Shown here piece by piece: positions 33,658-42,450 of a stretch of DNA of 64,000 bases (the first letter of the stretch is position 1; the number at the start of each line of letters is the position of its first letter). A model generated the notes under the pieces. That model saw only the letters and a list, made by a program, of their open reading frames with translations, ran no database searches and was not told the DNA's origin. Source of the stretch: Lacisediminihabitans sp040549465. GTDB lineage: Bacteria > Actinomycetota > Actinomycetes > Actinomycetales > Microbacteriaceae. The stretch covers positions 124,001 to 188,000 of the forward strand of contig NZ_JBEPTL010000003.1 of assembly GCF_040549465.1 (NCBI RefSeq). The letters are read 5' to 3'. The position numbers were made by a program, and so were the translations under genes.

Positions 33658-34605
33658 GTGCACGCTATTGGAATCGACATCGGCGGCACCAAGATCGCCG
33701 GAGCGCTGGTCTCCGAACTCGGGGATATCATCGCCGAGGACCGCCTGCCAACCCCGGCCGGCGACTCCGAGGCGATCGTCGATGCCGTCGTCGCCATGAT
33801 CGAGAAGCTCCGTGACGGGCACGAAGTCGCGGCGGCCGGTGTCGCTGCGCCCGGTTTCATCGATGCGGCCCAGTCCACTGTGTATTACACGCCTAACATC
33901 AGCTGGCGACACGAGCCGCTCCGGCAGCGCCTGATGGAGCGCCTCGACCTCGACATCACCATCGACAACGACGCGAATGCCGCCGGTTGGGCGGAGTTCC
34001 GCTTCGGCGCCGGCCGGCTCGTGAGCGACATGACCATGCTCACCATCGGTACAGGCGTCGGCGGTGCGATCGTCACCCAGGACCGCCTGTTCCGCGGCGG
34101 TTTCGGTACCGGAGCCGAACTCGGTCATATGCGCATCGTGCCGGACGGACTGCCGTGCGGCTGCGGTGCACGCGGCTGCATCGAACAGTACGGCTCGGGC
34201 AGGGCGCTCCTACGCATGGCGAACGAGATCGCGGATGTCGGCGGCATCGGTCTCGGCCTCGCTGCCGTGCGGCAGCAGAAGGGCGTGCTCGATGGCCCCG
34301 ATGTCGCGGCACTCATCGTGAACGGCGACCCGGGTGCCGTGCAAGCGCTCCGCAAGCTTGGCGGCTGGCTCGGCGAGGCATGCGCGTCACTCAGCGCGGT
34401 GCTCGATCCACAGCTCTTCGTCTTCGGCGGAGGAGTGGCGGCAGCCGGCGACCTGCTGCTCGACCCGATCCGCGAGGCTTACCTCTCCCACCTTCCCGCC
34501 CGCGGTTATCACCCCGAACCGGAGTTCGTGATCGCCGAACTCGTCAACGACGCCGGTGTCGTCGGGGCCGCTGACCTCGCCCGGCTGCACGTCGAGTCGC
34601 GGTAG
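33658..34605 (+). CDS. glcK: ROK-family glucokinase
   Basis: A 315-residue sugar kinase. It begins with the phosphate motif AIGIDIGGTKIAGALVSE; the sugar site has TIDNDANAAGWAEFRFG, the ATP site LTIGTGVGGAIV, and the ROK zinc site CGCGARGCIEQYGSG is intact. ROK glucokinases of this length phosphorylate glucose and mediate carbon catabolite repression in actinobacteria. The GTG at 33658 follows AAGAGG and starts directly at the conserved domain; the longer frame to 33556 is not supported. Confidence 0.92.
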   Translation: MHAIGIDIGGTKIAGALVSELGDIIAEDRLPTPAGDSEAIVDAVVAMIEKLRDGHEVAAAGVAAPGFIDAAQSTVYYTPNISWRHEPLRQRLMERLDLDITIDNDANAAGWAEFRFGAGRLVSDMTMLTIGTGVGGAIVTQDRLFRGGFGTGAELGHMRIVPDGLPCGCGARGCIEQYGSGRALLRMANEIADVGGIGLGLAAVRQQKGVLDGPDVAALIVNGDPGAVQALRKLGGWLGEACASLSAVLDPQLFVFGGGVAAAGDLLLDPIREAYLSHLPARGYHPEPEFVIAELVNDAGVVGAADLARLHVESR

Positions 34606-34632
34606 AGTTTGATCTGTCGAAGGCGGGTCTGA

Positions 34633-35322
34633 ATGTTCTACTGGTTCATGAAGAACCTGGTCGCGGGGCCGATTTTGAAGACGGTCTTCCGTCCATGGGT
34701 CACCGGCCACGAGAACATCCCGAAGACTGGTGGCGTCATTTTGGCGAGCAACCACCTCTCGTTCATCGACTCGGTGTTCCTCCCACTCGTCATAGACCGC
34801 CGCATCAGTTTTCTGGCGAAGAGCGACTACTACACGGCGCGCGGACCCAGGGGCTGGTTTATCAAGAATTTCCTCAAGGCCACCGGCATGCTGCCGATCG
34901 ATCGCTCGGGCGGCAAAGCGTCGGAGGCCTCCCTCCAGACCGGTCTCACAGTGTTGGCCCATGGTGAGATGCTCGGCATCTACCCCGAGGGCACTCGCAG
35001 CCCCGATGGCAAGCTCTACCGCGGCCGCACCGGTGTCGCGCGCATGATTCTCGAGGGCGGTGTACCAGTCGTACCCGTCGCCATGATCGATACGGAGAAG
35101 GTGATGCCCATCGGGCAGCGGCTTCCGAAGGTGCGTCGTATCGGCATCGTAATCGGCGAGCCTCTCGACTTTTCCCGCTTCGAGGGCATGGAGGGCGACC
35201 GCTTCATCCTGCGTTCGATCACCGACGAGATCATGTACGAACTCGACCGCCTGAGCGGTCAGGAATATGTGGATGTCTACGCCTCTTCGGTTAAGGAGAA
35301 GCAGGGCTCGTCCAGCCGGTAG
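34633..35322 (+). CDS. plsC: 1-acyl-sn-glycerol-3-phosphate acyltransferase (PlsC-like)
   Basis: A 229-residue lysophosphatidate acyltransferase family member. The catalytic NHxSxxD block is ILASNHLSFIDSVFLP, the substrate site is YPEGTRSPDGKLYRGR, and a further conserved stretch is GVPVVPVAMIDTEKVMPIG. It adds the second acyl chain in phosphatidic acid synthesis or acts on a related acceptor. It lies 27 bp downstream of the glucokinase gene and 60 bp before aroG start, in one apparent run. Confidence 0.92.
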   Translation: MFYWFMKNLVAGPILKTVFRPWVTGHENIPKTGGVILASNHLSFIDSVFLPLVIDRRISFLAKSDYYTARGPRGWFIKNFLKATGMLPIDRSGGKASEASLQTGLTVLAHGEMLGIYPEGTRSPDGKLYRGRTGVARMILEGGVPVVPVAMIDTEKVMPIGQRLPKVRRIGIVIGEPLDFSRFEGMEGDRFILRSITDEIMYELDRLSGQEYVDVYASSVKEKQGSSSR

Positions 35323-35382
35323 GCTGGCAAATCGGGTCTTTTGCCCGTCGTCTCCACCCGTCCCACCGAAGGAACACAGCCC

Positions 35383-36756
35383 GTGTTTGATCCGTCCGAA
35401 GATCCTGTCGTACTCGCCGATCCATCCGTGATCTCCGGGCTCGACTATTGGCGGACACTCCCGATCAAGCAGCAGCCACAGTGGCCGGATGCCTCGGCAG
35501 TCCAGGCGGCGTCCGATGAGCTCGCCACCCTCCCGCCCCTCGTCTTCGCTGGCGAGGTCGACGTGCTGCGTGAGCGTCTCGCCGCTGCCGCGCGCGGGCA
35601 GGCTTTCCTGCTGCAGGGCGGCGACTGCGCGGAGACCTTTGCCGGCGCCACGGCCGATCAGATCCGCAACCGCGTGAAGACGGTGCTGCAGATGGCTGTC
35701 GTATTGACCTACGGCGCATCCACGCCTGTCATCAAGATGGGCCGCATGGCCGGCCAGTTCGCGAAGCCCCGGTCGAGCGACACCGAGACCCGTGGCGACG
35801 TGACGCTGCCCGCCTATCGCGGCGATATCGTCAACGGCTACGACTTTACGCCCGAGTCGCGCGAAGCCGATCCGCGTCGCCTCGTGCAGGGTTACCACAC
35901 CTCCGCCTCGACGCTCAATCTGGTGCGCGCCTTCACCCAGGGTGGTTTCGCCGACCTGCGCGAGGTGCATCGCTGGAACCAGGGCTTCGCCCGCAACCCG
36001 GCCAACGCGCGCTACGAGCAGATGGCACGCGACATCGATAAGGCGATCAAGTTCATGGAGGCGGCAGGCGCTGACTTCGAGGAACTCAGGCGGGTCGAGT
36101 TCTACACCAGCCACGAGGGCCTGCTCATGGACTACGAACGCCCGATGACGCGCGTCGATTCCCGCAACGGAACGCCGGTCAACACCTCGGCCCACTTCCT
36201 CTGGATCGGCGAGCGCACCCGCGACCTGGACGGCGCCCATGTCGACTACATGTCGCGCGTGCGTAATCCGATCGGGGTGAAGCTCGGCCCGACGACCACG
36301 GCAGACGACATGCGCCGCTTGATCGAGAAGCTTGATCCGAACCGCGAGCCAGGCCGCCTGACCTTCATCACTCGCATGGGCGCCGGCAAGGTTCGGGATG
36401 CTCTTCCTCCGCTGCTCGAGGCCATCAAGCAGGAGGACGCCAACCCGCTGTGGGTCAGCGACCCGATGCACGGCAACGGCCTGACCACGCCGAACGGCTA
36501 TAAAACGCGCCGCTTCGACGACGTCGTTGACGAGGTCAAAGGGTTCTTCGAAGCGCACCGCGCTGCGGGAACCTACCCCGGCGGCATCCACATCGAGCTC
36601 ACCGGCGACGACGTCACGGAGTGCCTCGGCGGCTCGGAGCAGATCGACGAGGCAACCCTCGCCACCCGTTACGAGTCACTGTGCGACCCGCGGCTCAATC
36701 ACATGCAATCGCTGGAACTCGCGTTCCTCGTGGCCGAGGAACTCAGCGCTCGCTAG
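35383..36756 (+). CDS. aroG: Class II 3-deoxy-D-arabino-heptulosonate 7-phosphate synthase
   Basis: A 457-residue class II (plant/mycobacterial type) DAHP synthase that condenses phosphoenolpyruvate and erythrose 4-phosphate, the first step of aromatic amino acid synthesis. Conserved blocks are LLQGGDCAETFAGATADQIR, then KMGRMAGQFAKPRS and NPLWVSDPMHGNGLTT with the metal-binding His. A GTG at 35383 follows GAAGGA; the frame opens at a TTG (35341) without a site. It is next to a PknL-like kinase, the same neighbourhood as in mycobacteria. Confidence 0.96.
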   Translation: MFDPSEDPVVLADPSVISGLDYWRTLPIKQQPQWPDASAVQAASDELATLPPLVFAGEVDVLRERLAAAARGQAFLLQGGDCAETFAGATADQIRNRVKTVLQMAVVLTYGASTPVIKMGRMAGQFAKPRSSDTETRGDVTLPAYRGDIVNGYDFTPESREADPRRLVQGYHTSASTLNLVRAFTQGGFADLREVHRWNQGFARNPANARYEQMARDIDKAIKFMEAAGADFEELRRVEFYTSHEGLLMDYERPMTRVDSRNGTPVNTSAHFLWIGERTRDLDGAHVDYMSRVRNPIGVKLGPTTTADDMRRLIEKLDPNREPGRLTFITRMGAGKVRDALPPLLEAIKQEDANPLWVSDPMHGNGLTTPNGYKTRRFDDVVDEVKGFFEAHRAAGTYPGGIHIELTGDDVTECLGGSEQIDEATLATRYESLCDPRLNHMQSLELAFLVAEELSAR

Positions 36757-36799
36757 CGGATGCGCTCCGGTCACTATGCGCTGAGTCGCTGTTCCGACA

Positions 36800-38755
36800 T
36801 TAGCCGCCGCCAGCCTGCAGAGCGATAGTCACGGTCGATCCCTTATCAACGGTCTCATCAGCCTTCGGGTTCACCGAACTGACCGTCACACTGTTCGGTG
36901 CTGCCGAGAGGAATTCGCTGATGCCATTTTTAAATTTGACCTGTAGGCCGACGTCGGCGATCACTTGTTTCGCGACTGTCCACGTCTTTCCGACGACATC
37001 CGGCACCTGCACCTGCGGCTTGCCCGAGGAAATGATGAGGTCGACGGTGCTGCCTTCGGTCACCGCCTTGCCGTTGTTCTGAGCCTGGGCACGGATGACC
37101 AGGCCTTTGGCGACGGTGTCGCTGGCTTCCTGCGTTGCGGCCGGTACGCCGGTGAGGTTCTTGCCGGACAGGATCGTCTTCGCCTCGCCGACCGCCTGGC
37201 CGGAGACATCCGGGATCGCACCGAGCGAGACAACGAGGGTGATCGGCTGCTTCTCGCCGTAGTTCTGCCCCTCGGTCAGCGCTGAACCGTCAGCACCGAG
37301 AGCGGAGATCACCAGGCCCTCGGCAATCTTCTGGTCGAACTGTTTGGTGGAGTCCTTCGAGGCGAATTTCGCCGAGGCAATCTTCTGCTTCGCATCGTCC
37401 TCCGTGAGACCAACGAGCTTGGGAACCGGAATGAGCTGCGGACCGCCGGAGACCACGAGACTCACCTGAGTTCCGTGGGCGAGCTGCGTTCCCGCTTTGG
37501 GTGTCGTTCCGACAACCAGGTCTTTCGCCACTGTCGTGGAGAAAACAGATGTGGTGGTGTCGCTCACGACGAGATCCTGAGCCTTCAAGGCGGCGCGCGC
37601 GGCATCCTGGGTCTGCCCTGAGACGCTCTGCACCGTGACCTTGGCACCCGGCCCTGCGCCGAAGTACCAGCCGGTTCCGCCGGCCGCCGCCGTGAGAAGG
37701 ATGACCAGCGCGAAGAGCCAGAACCCCTTACGTCGACGTCGATCGCTTTTCGCCGCAAGTTCCGTCATGGACTCGGTGAGGACCGGGCCGGTGCGATGCC
37801 GCGCCTTGGGGGTGAGAATCTGGGTTTCAGCGGTCGACGATGGTGAGTCGACAGCGGTGGGCAGCACCATCGTGCGCTGGACGGCCGTCGCGCCGGTCAC
37901 TCCGTCATCCTGGCGCAGCAGCGCCTCGGTCTCATGCAACTGTTCGAGCATCGCTCTCGCATCGCGGGGGCGCTGGTCGGGATCCCGTGCGGTCGCCCAC
38001 AGAACGAGTTCGTCGAGTTCAGCCGGAACGCGAGGATTCTTGCTGCTCGGTGTCGGAACGGTGTCATTGGCGTGTTGGTGGGCGATCTGGAATGCCTGCT
38101 CGCCCTTGAAGGGCTGTTCGCCGGCAAGCATCTCGTAGAGCATGATGCCCACGGCGTAGATGTCGCTGCGGGTATCGGCCACTCCGCGGGTCACGAGCTC
38201 GGGGGAGAGGTAGGCGATCGTACCGAGCAGCGCATTGCCGGTGGCCGTGTTGGCGCTGGCCGCCCTCGCCAGGCCGAAGTCACCGATCTTGATACGTCCG
38301 TCATCCGCCAGCAGCACATTCTCGGGCTTCAGGTCCCTGTGCACGATGCCGTTCTTGTGCGCGGCGGCCAGCCCGGAAAGGAGTGCGTCCATGATGTCCA
38401 TGGTCTGCACGGTGGTGAGCACTTTATGTTCCTGCAGCAGGTCGCGCAGGGTGATCCCCGGCAGGTACTCCATGACGAGGTAGGCGGTCTCGCCGTCCTG
38501 GCCCTGGTCATAGACGTTCACGACATTCGGATGCGCCAACCTCGCGGCCGAGCGCGCCTCCTGGATGAACCGTGCCTTGTACTGTGAATCGTCGGCGAGG
38601 TGACCGTGCATCACCTTGATCGCGACTCGGCGTTCGAGGCGCAGATCGGTCGCAAGATAGACGGTGGCCATACCTCCGCGAGCGATGCGTGAGCGCACCT
38701 GGTATCGGCCGTCGATGAGACGTCCGATCAACGGATCAGTGCTATTGGTACTCAC
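36800..38755 (-). CDS. pknL: PASTA-domain serine/threonine protein kinase (PknL-like locus)
   Basis: A 651-residue receptor kinase. The catalytic domain has GGMATVYLATDLRLERRVAI, HRDLKPENVLL, DFGLARA and an activation loop rich in Thr ending in GTIAYLSPELV. One membrane helix (FWLFALVILLTAAAGGTGW) lies near residue 345-365. Outside it are four PASTA repeats, each ending in a VxLVVSxG-like strand. Location between aroG and an Rv2175c-like gene matches pknL, whose M. tuberculosis product phosphorylates Rv2175c. PASTA domains bind peptidoglycan fragments, so it probably senses cell wall state. Confidence 0.9.
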   Translation of the reverse strand: MSTNSTDPLIGRLIDGRYQVRSRIARGGMATVYLATDLRLERRVAIKVMHGHLADDSQYKARFIQEARSAARLAHPNVVNVYDQGQDGETAYLVMEYLPGITLRDLLQEHKVLTTVQTMDIMDALLSGLAAAHKNGIVHRDLKPENVLLADDGRIKIGDFGLARAASANTATGNALLGTIAYLSPELVTRGVADTRSDIYAVGIMLYEMLAGEQPFKGEQAFQIAHQHANDTVPTPSSKNPRVPAELDELVLWATARDPDQRPRDARAMLEQLHETEALLRQDDGVTGATAVQRTMVLPTAVDSPSSTAETQILTPKARHRTGPVLTESMTELAAKSDRRRRKGFWLFALVILLTAAAGGTGWYFGAGPGAKVTVQSVSGQTQDAARAALKAQDLVVSDTTTSVFSTTVAKDLVVGTTPKAGTQLAHGTQVSLVVSGGPQLIPVPKLVGLTEDDAKQKIASAKFASKDSTKQFDQKIAEGLVISALGADGSALTEGQNYGEKQPITLVVSLGAIPDVSGQAVGEAKTILSGKNLTGVPAATQEASDTVAKGLVIRAQAQNNGKAVTEGSTVDLIISSGKPQVQVPDVVGKTWTVAKQVIADVGLQVKFKNGISEFLSAAPNSVTVSSVNPKADETVDKGSTVTIALQAGGG

Positions 38756-38817
38756 GACCTGAGTCTAAAGTTGGCTGGCCAAAGCATCTCGTCAAAACAC
38801 CGTGAGTGGCTAAAGCG

Positions 38818-40140
38818 TTACCTCAGGGCCGCCAGCCAGGAGCGCGCGGTTGTCTCCCACTTGGCGTAGGCATCGGGGTATCCGGAGAGTTGCACGGCCT
38901 GGGCCACCTGAGTCACGGTCTTCGACTGCCATCCGGAGATGTCGAGCAGGCCGCGGGTGTAACCCTTGTTCGGGTTGCTGGCTCCGCCGAAGAAGAGGCG
39001 GGCGGCGTAGGTCGTGTCGAGAATCTGGGCCGGCTTGCCCCATCCGGTGCTCGGACGCTGTTGGAACAGGCCGAGCGAGTCGCGGTCGCCGTAGTTGAGG
39101 TTGCGGAGCCCGGACTCTTGTGCGGCTGCGGCCAGCGCGATGACCAGTCCGTACTCCGGAACGCCAAGCGACTGTCCGACCTTGATGATGGTCTTCGCGT
39201 TGCCGGCCATTTCGGCGGTGAGCACTGTCGACTGCGGAATTATGGCCTGCGTGCTCGATGCGGGGACGATTGCTGCAGCGCCGGGGATGGCCAGGGTGCG
39301 GCCGGTGTAGATGATGCTCGACCAACCGAGTCCGTTTGCGGTGAGGAGCGCTTGCGTGGTCACGCCGAATTTGGCGGCGATCTTGCTGATCGTGTCGCCA
39401 GTGGCGATCACGTAGTTCGATGCGGTCGAAGGCTTCACGGAGACGACGGGTGTGAGGGCGACGGGTGTGATCGCGACCGGGCGCGCCGGAGCGACGGATG
39501 CCGACGCAGCACCGGGGATCGCAAGGGTCTGCCCTGGGTAGATGATGCTCGACCAGCCGAGTCCGTTGGCGCTCAGGAGGTTCTGCGTCGAAACGCCGAA
39601 CTTCGCGGCGATGTGGCCGATGGTGTCGCCCCTGTGGATCGTGTACCTGCTGGTCGAAGCGGGTGCGGGTGCGGGTGCGGCCACGACGGCGACCGCACCT
39701 CCCGTGCTGAGCTTGAGGGTCTGCCCGGGGAAGATTGTCGACTTCCAGCCGAGGCCGTTGAGCGCGAGTACGGATGCCGTGGCGAGCCCGTAACGTCCGG
39801 CGATGCTGCTGATGGTGTCGCCCGCGACAACCCGGTACGTGGCCGGTGCAACCGCAATTGCCGTTTCGGCCGTGGAGACGGGAGCAGCGTTCGGATTGGT
39901 CGAGGCGCGCGCCGCCGCGGTGAAAGCATCGCGGATGGTCTTGCCGAGTTCCGAAGGAATCGATCGAGGCTTGTCGCCGCGCGGCTTGGCCTCCGCGGTC
40001 TGGATCGGCCCGGTCAGGGTTGTGCTGATAGCCATCGAGCCGGCGAGAACGATCGGCAAAGTCGTGAACAGGCTCTTGCTCAAACGACTCTGTTCCTTCG
40101 GCGTCGAATGTCGAGATTCATATCCTGGTGTGCTTGTCAT
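38818..40140 (-). CDS. Secreted LysM-repeat protein with C-terminal muralytic-type domain
   Basis: A 440-residue exported protein. A signal or membrane segment (LFTTLPIVLAGSMAISTTLT) is followed by three LysM domains starting YRVVAGDTISSIAGRYGLAT, YTIHRGDTIGHIAAKFGVST and YVIATGDTISKIAAKFGVTT, which bind peptidoglycan. The C-terminal 140 residues contain LGVPEYGLVIALAAAAQESG and RDSLGLFQQRPSTGWG, a pattern of lysozyme-like domains in actinobacteria, with Glu as likely catalytic residue. The gene lies 62 bp upstream of pknL on the same strand, in place of Rv2177c. The ATG at 40140 precedes the signal region. Confidence 0.85.
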   Translation of the reverse strand: MTSTPGYESRHSTPKEQSRLSKSLFTTLPIVLAGSMAISTTLTGPIQTAEAKPRGDKPRSIPSELGKTIRDAFTAAARASTNPNAAPVSTAETAIAVAPATYRVVAGDTISSIAGRYGLATASVLALNGLGWKSTIFPGQTLKLSTGGAVAVVAAPAPAPASTSRYTIHRGDTIGHIAAKFGVSTQNLLSANGLGWSSIIYPGQTLAIPGAASASVAPARPVAITPVALTPVVSVKPSTASNYVIATGDTISKIAAKFGVTTQALLTANGLGWSSIIYTGRTLAIPGAAAIVPASSTQAIIPQSTVLTAEMAGNAKTIIKVGQSLGVPEYGLVIALAAAAQESGLRNLNYGDRDSLGLFQQRPSTGWGKPAQILDTTYAARLFFGGASNPNKGYTRGLLDISGWQSKTVTQVAQAVQLSGYPDAYAKWETTARSWLAALR

Positions 40141-40193
40141 GTGGTTCCCCGTCAACTCCCGGCCCCGAGCAGGCGTACTACTGCAATCAACCA

Positions 40194-40222
40194 ACGCTGG
40201 CACAGATGTAACTCACTGTCAA
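40194..40222 (-). promoter_or_regulatory. Possible promoter of the LysM-kinase unit
   Basis: On the minus strand TTGACA (40222-40217) is followed after 17 bp by CAGCGT (40199-40194), a poor -10. The -35 hexamer is perfect. It lies about 55 bp upstream of the LysM gene. Confidence is low because the -10 keeps only the A2 and T6 positions. Confidence 0.3.
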
Positions 40223-40310
40223 TTATCGTGACTGATGGGGTTTGAGTTAATTTGTTGGAAACATCCAAGTCCATGTTTGCGTCCGTCTACAGTTCTGGCA
40301 GGCTTGCAGG

Positions 40311-40652
40311 GTGACTACTGCCCCCGACATACGTTGGCTCACCATTCCCGATCTCGTCGACATCCTTGGAATCGGTGTCAGCAAAGTACGCCGCCTGATC
40401 GAAGACAAACAGCTGCTCGCCGTCAAAGTCGATGGAGCATGGAAGGTGCCGGAGTCCTTTGTGAGGGACAATGAACCACTCGGTGAACTTCGCGGCACCC
40501 TCCTTGTACTCCACGACAGCGGCTTCACCGACGATGAAGCGATGCACTGGCTGCTCTCCGACGAGGAGAGTCTGGGCACGGCTCCGATCGAAGCGCTCCG
40601 CTCGGGGCGCAAGGCCGAAGTGCGTCGCGTAGCGCAGGCGCTCGGCTTCTAG
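40311..40652 (+). CDS. Rv2175c-like DNA-binding protein
   Basis: A 113-residue protein with a winged helix (LTIPDLVDILGIGVSKVRRL) and the C-terminal Rv2175c domain (GTLLVLHDSGFTDDEAMHWL). In M. tuberculosis Rv2175c binds DNA and loses binding when phosphorylated by PknL on an N-terminal threonine. Here the N-terminus before the domain is short (MTTAPDIRW) but has two adjacent Thr residues. It is divergent from the LysM and kinase genes, supporting a kinase-substrate pair. Confidence 0.9.
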   Translation: MTTAPDIRWLTIPDLVDILGIGVSKVRRLIEDKQLLAVKVDGAWKVPESFVRDNEPLGELRGTLLVLHDSGFTDDEAMHWLLSDEESLGTAPIEALRSGRKAEVRRVAQALGF

Positions 40653-40662
40653 GTTCGAACGG

Positions 40663-41784
40663 CTACGCCGAGCGCTTGATCACTGTGTCGGCGAGTTGAA
40701 CCAGCTGGTGCCGCGCCGCGCCGCTGATCGGGGAGTCGGTGATGGCTGCGACAGCGAGTTTCACGTTGTGGTCGATGATCCGTTCGACGTGTTCGACGGC
40801 TCCGCTATTGCGGATCGACGCCTGCAGCATCGAGATCTGCTGGGCGGAGAGATCCGCATCGCCGAGCAGTTCATCGAGAAGACTTGTCGCGTTCGTCGGC
40901 AGCTTGGTGCGCGCGAGTGCGATCAGCACCGTCCGCTTTCCTTCGCGAAGATCATCACCGGCGGGCTTGCCGGTCGTTTCCGGATCACCGAAGACGCCCA
41001 ACAGGTCGTCCCGCAACTGGTACGCGATGCCGAGCGGCAGGCCGAAATCGCGCAACGCGATTACCTGTTCCGCACTGCCGCCTCCGAGCGCGGCCCCGAT
41101 CGCCAGGGGAGCCTCGATGCTGTACTTGGCCGATTTGTAGACGATCACCCGGTGTGCCCTGCTGAGCAATTCCGGTTCGGGGTAGCTCTGCCACGAGCGC
41201 TCTTCGAGCACATCGAGGTATTGGCCAAGGGTGACCTCGGTACGCATCCGGTTGAATTCGAATCGCGCAGCATCACGCGCCTCGGTGCTGGCGAGACGTC
41301 TCGTGCCGGCGTCGAACAGCTCGTCGCTCCAGCCGAGAAGCAGATCGCCGAGGAGCAGGGCGGCGGACTGGCCAAAACTCTGCGCTTCGCCCGTCCATTC
41401 GCCTTCGTCGTGCAGGGATTCAAAGCGCTTGTGGGCAGACGCCAGACCGCGTCGCGTGTCTGAGTTATCCATAATGTCGTCGTGGACGAGAGCTGCAGCG
41501 TGGAAGATCTCGAGTGCACTCGCTGCGCCGACAACGGCCGAAAGGTCACTCGGCGGGGTGCTCTCGGTGATGACATCGGAACTGGTCGATTGTCCGGTGA
41601 CGGCCTGCCATCCCCAGTAACAGAAGAGCGCACGGAACCTTTTGCCGCCGCGGAGTAGATCGCGTGAGAAATCGATGAAGGGAGAAAGATCGCCGCCGAT
41701 GGATGCGAGGAGCGGTTGCCGCTCGTCAAGAAAGGCATCGATGTCCGCTTGGACCAGATCAACTAACCGCGTACTCTCAGCCAC
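40663..41784 (-). CDS. idsA: Polyprenyl diphosphate synthase (GGPP synthase-like)
   Basis: A 373-residue trans-isoprenyl diphosphate synthase. The first Asp-rich motif is ALVHDDIMDNSDTRRG and the second is AYQLRDDLLGVFGDPE, both binding Mg2+ and allylic diphosphate. Relatives make geranyl-, farnesyl- or geranylgeranyl diphosphate for carotenoids, menaquinone or lipid carriers; chain length cannot be fixed by eye. Its place next to the Rv2175c-like gene resembles idsA2 of mycobacteria. Confidence 0.92.
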   Translation of the reverse strand: MAESTRLVDLVQADIDAFLDERQPLLASIGGDLSPFIDFSRDLLRGGKRFRALFCYWGWQAVTGQSTSSDVITESTPPSDLSAVVGAASALEIFHAAALVHDDIMDNSDTRRGLASAHKRFESLHDEGEWTGEAQSFGQSAALLLGDLLLGWSDELFDAGTRRLASTEARDAARFEFNRMRTEVTLGQYLDVLEERSWQSYPEPELLSRAHRVIVYKSAKYSIEAPLAIGAALGGGSAEQVIALRDFGLPLGIAYQLRDDLLGVFGDPETTGKPAGDDLREGKRTVLIALARTKLPTNATSLLDELLGDADLSAQQISMLQASIRNSGAVEHVERIIDHNVKLAVAAITDSPISGAARHQLVQLADTVIKRSA

Positions 41785-41861
41785 GGATATAGCCTAGCCA
41801 CGCACGGGCGCATACAATTGAGAGTTAGCATGCGTCGGTCTCAATCATGAGAGGAGTCACC

Positions 41862-42230
41862 ATGCCGCTGTCGGAACAGGAACAACGTCTCCTGGAGGAG
41901 ATGGAGCGCAGTCTCTATCACAACGACGCCGATTTCGTCGCGACTGTAGGGACTCATCGAGGGCGCCCGAATGTCCGCACCGTCGTGATCGGCATCCTGA
42001 TCGGAGTTTTCGGTATCGCCGTGATCGTGACAGGCGTGGTACTCCGTCTCCCGATCCTCGGCATCGCAGGCTTTGTCATCATGTTCGTCGGTGTTCTGAT
42101 GGCCATCTCTTCTCCCCGGCGGGGCGCAGCCTCTCCGGCACCCGCGGAGCCCGCAGCTCGTCAACGCGCCAGTTTTATGGATCGTATGAATGAGCGTTGG
42201 GACAAGCGCCAGGACGGGCACGACGAGTAA
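41862..42230 (+). CDS. DUF3040 membrane protein
   Basis: A 122-residue actinobacterial membrane protein of the DUF3040 family. It starts with PLSEQEQRLLEEMERSLYHN, the family signature, followed by two close membrane helices (VVIGILIGVFGIAVIVTGVV and LGIAGFVIMFVGVLMAI) and a basic tail. The ATG at 41862 has GAGGAG at good spacing. DUF3040 genes commonly lie just upstream of mraZ, as here. Function unknown. A terminator follows. Confidence 0.9.
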   Translation: MPLSEQEQRLLEEMERSLYHNDADFVATVGTHRGRPNVRTVVIGILIGVFGIAVIVTGVVLRLPILGIAGFVIMFVGVLMAISSPRRGAASPAPAEPAARQRASFMDRMNERWDKRQDGHDE

Positions 42231-42244
42231 CACAGTTTTTCAGT

Positions 42245-42276
42245 AGGGCCGACCGCGAGGTCGGCCCTTTCTTTTT
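42245..42276 (+). terminator. Rho-independent terminator after the DUF3040 gene
   Basis: AGGGCCGACC (42245-42254) and GGTCGGCCCT (42259-42268) form a perfect 10-bp stem with the loop GCGA, followed by TTTCTTTTTG. This insulates the dcw cluster from upstream transcription. Confidence 0.93.
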
Positions 42277-42342
42277 GCCCAAATTCGCGCCGTTCTTCTC
42301 CACAACCCTCCACCGGGTACTTACCTTTGTTTGCAGGGTGCG

Positions 42343-42361
42343 GTGCCCCAATATGGGGCAC
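42343..42361. repeat. Perfect 8-bp inverted repeat upstream of mraZ
   Basis: GTGCCCCA and TGGGGCAC flank ATA, 90 bp upstream of the mraZ start and 24 bp before the MraZ-box-like repeats. It could be an operator for the cluster or a short hairpin in the leader. No regulator is assigned. Confidence 0.55.
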
Positions 42362-42384
42362 ATTCACGCGAATATCGTTGTTTT

Positions 42385-42410
42385 GTGGTGGAGAGTGGAG
42401 TAAAGTGGAG
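42385..42410 (+). promoter_or_regulatory. MraZ-box-like direct repeats
   Basis: GTGGTG (42385), GTGGAG (42395) and GTGGAG (42405) repeat with an exact 10-bp period, one helical turn. MraZ binds tandem GTGG-type repeats upstream of its own gene in other bacteria, and mraZ starts 40 bp downstream. This is the probable autoregulatory operator of the dcw cluster. Confidence 0.8.
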
Positions 42411-42450
42411 CGTACCTGAATCCAGGCCGGAGAATAAGGGGGAGTGGCCG

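Noticed and set aside
34387..36591. A 734-codon open frame on the minus strand
   Set aside because: It lies opposite the clear glucokinase, plsC and aroG genes; such shadows are common in high-GC DNA and the translation has no recognisable domain.
38806..40245. A 479-codon open frame on the plus strand
   Set aside because: Antisense to the LysM gene, whose three LysM repeats are unmistakable.
40141..40310. Possible c-di-AMP (ydaO) riboswitch before the LysM gene
   Set aside because: Such riboswitches precede many actinobacterial wall hydrolase genes, but the gap is only 170 bp shared by two divergent genes and lacks the conserved core as far as I can see.
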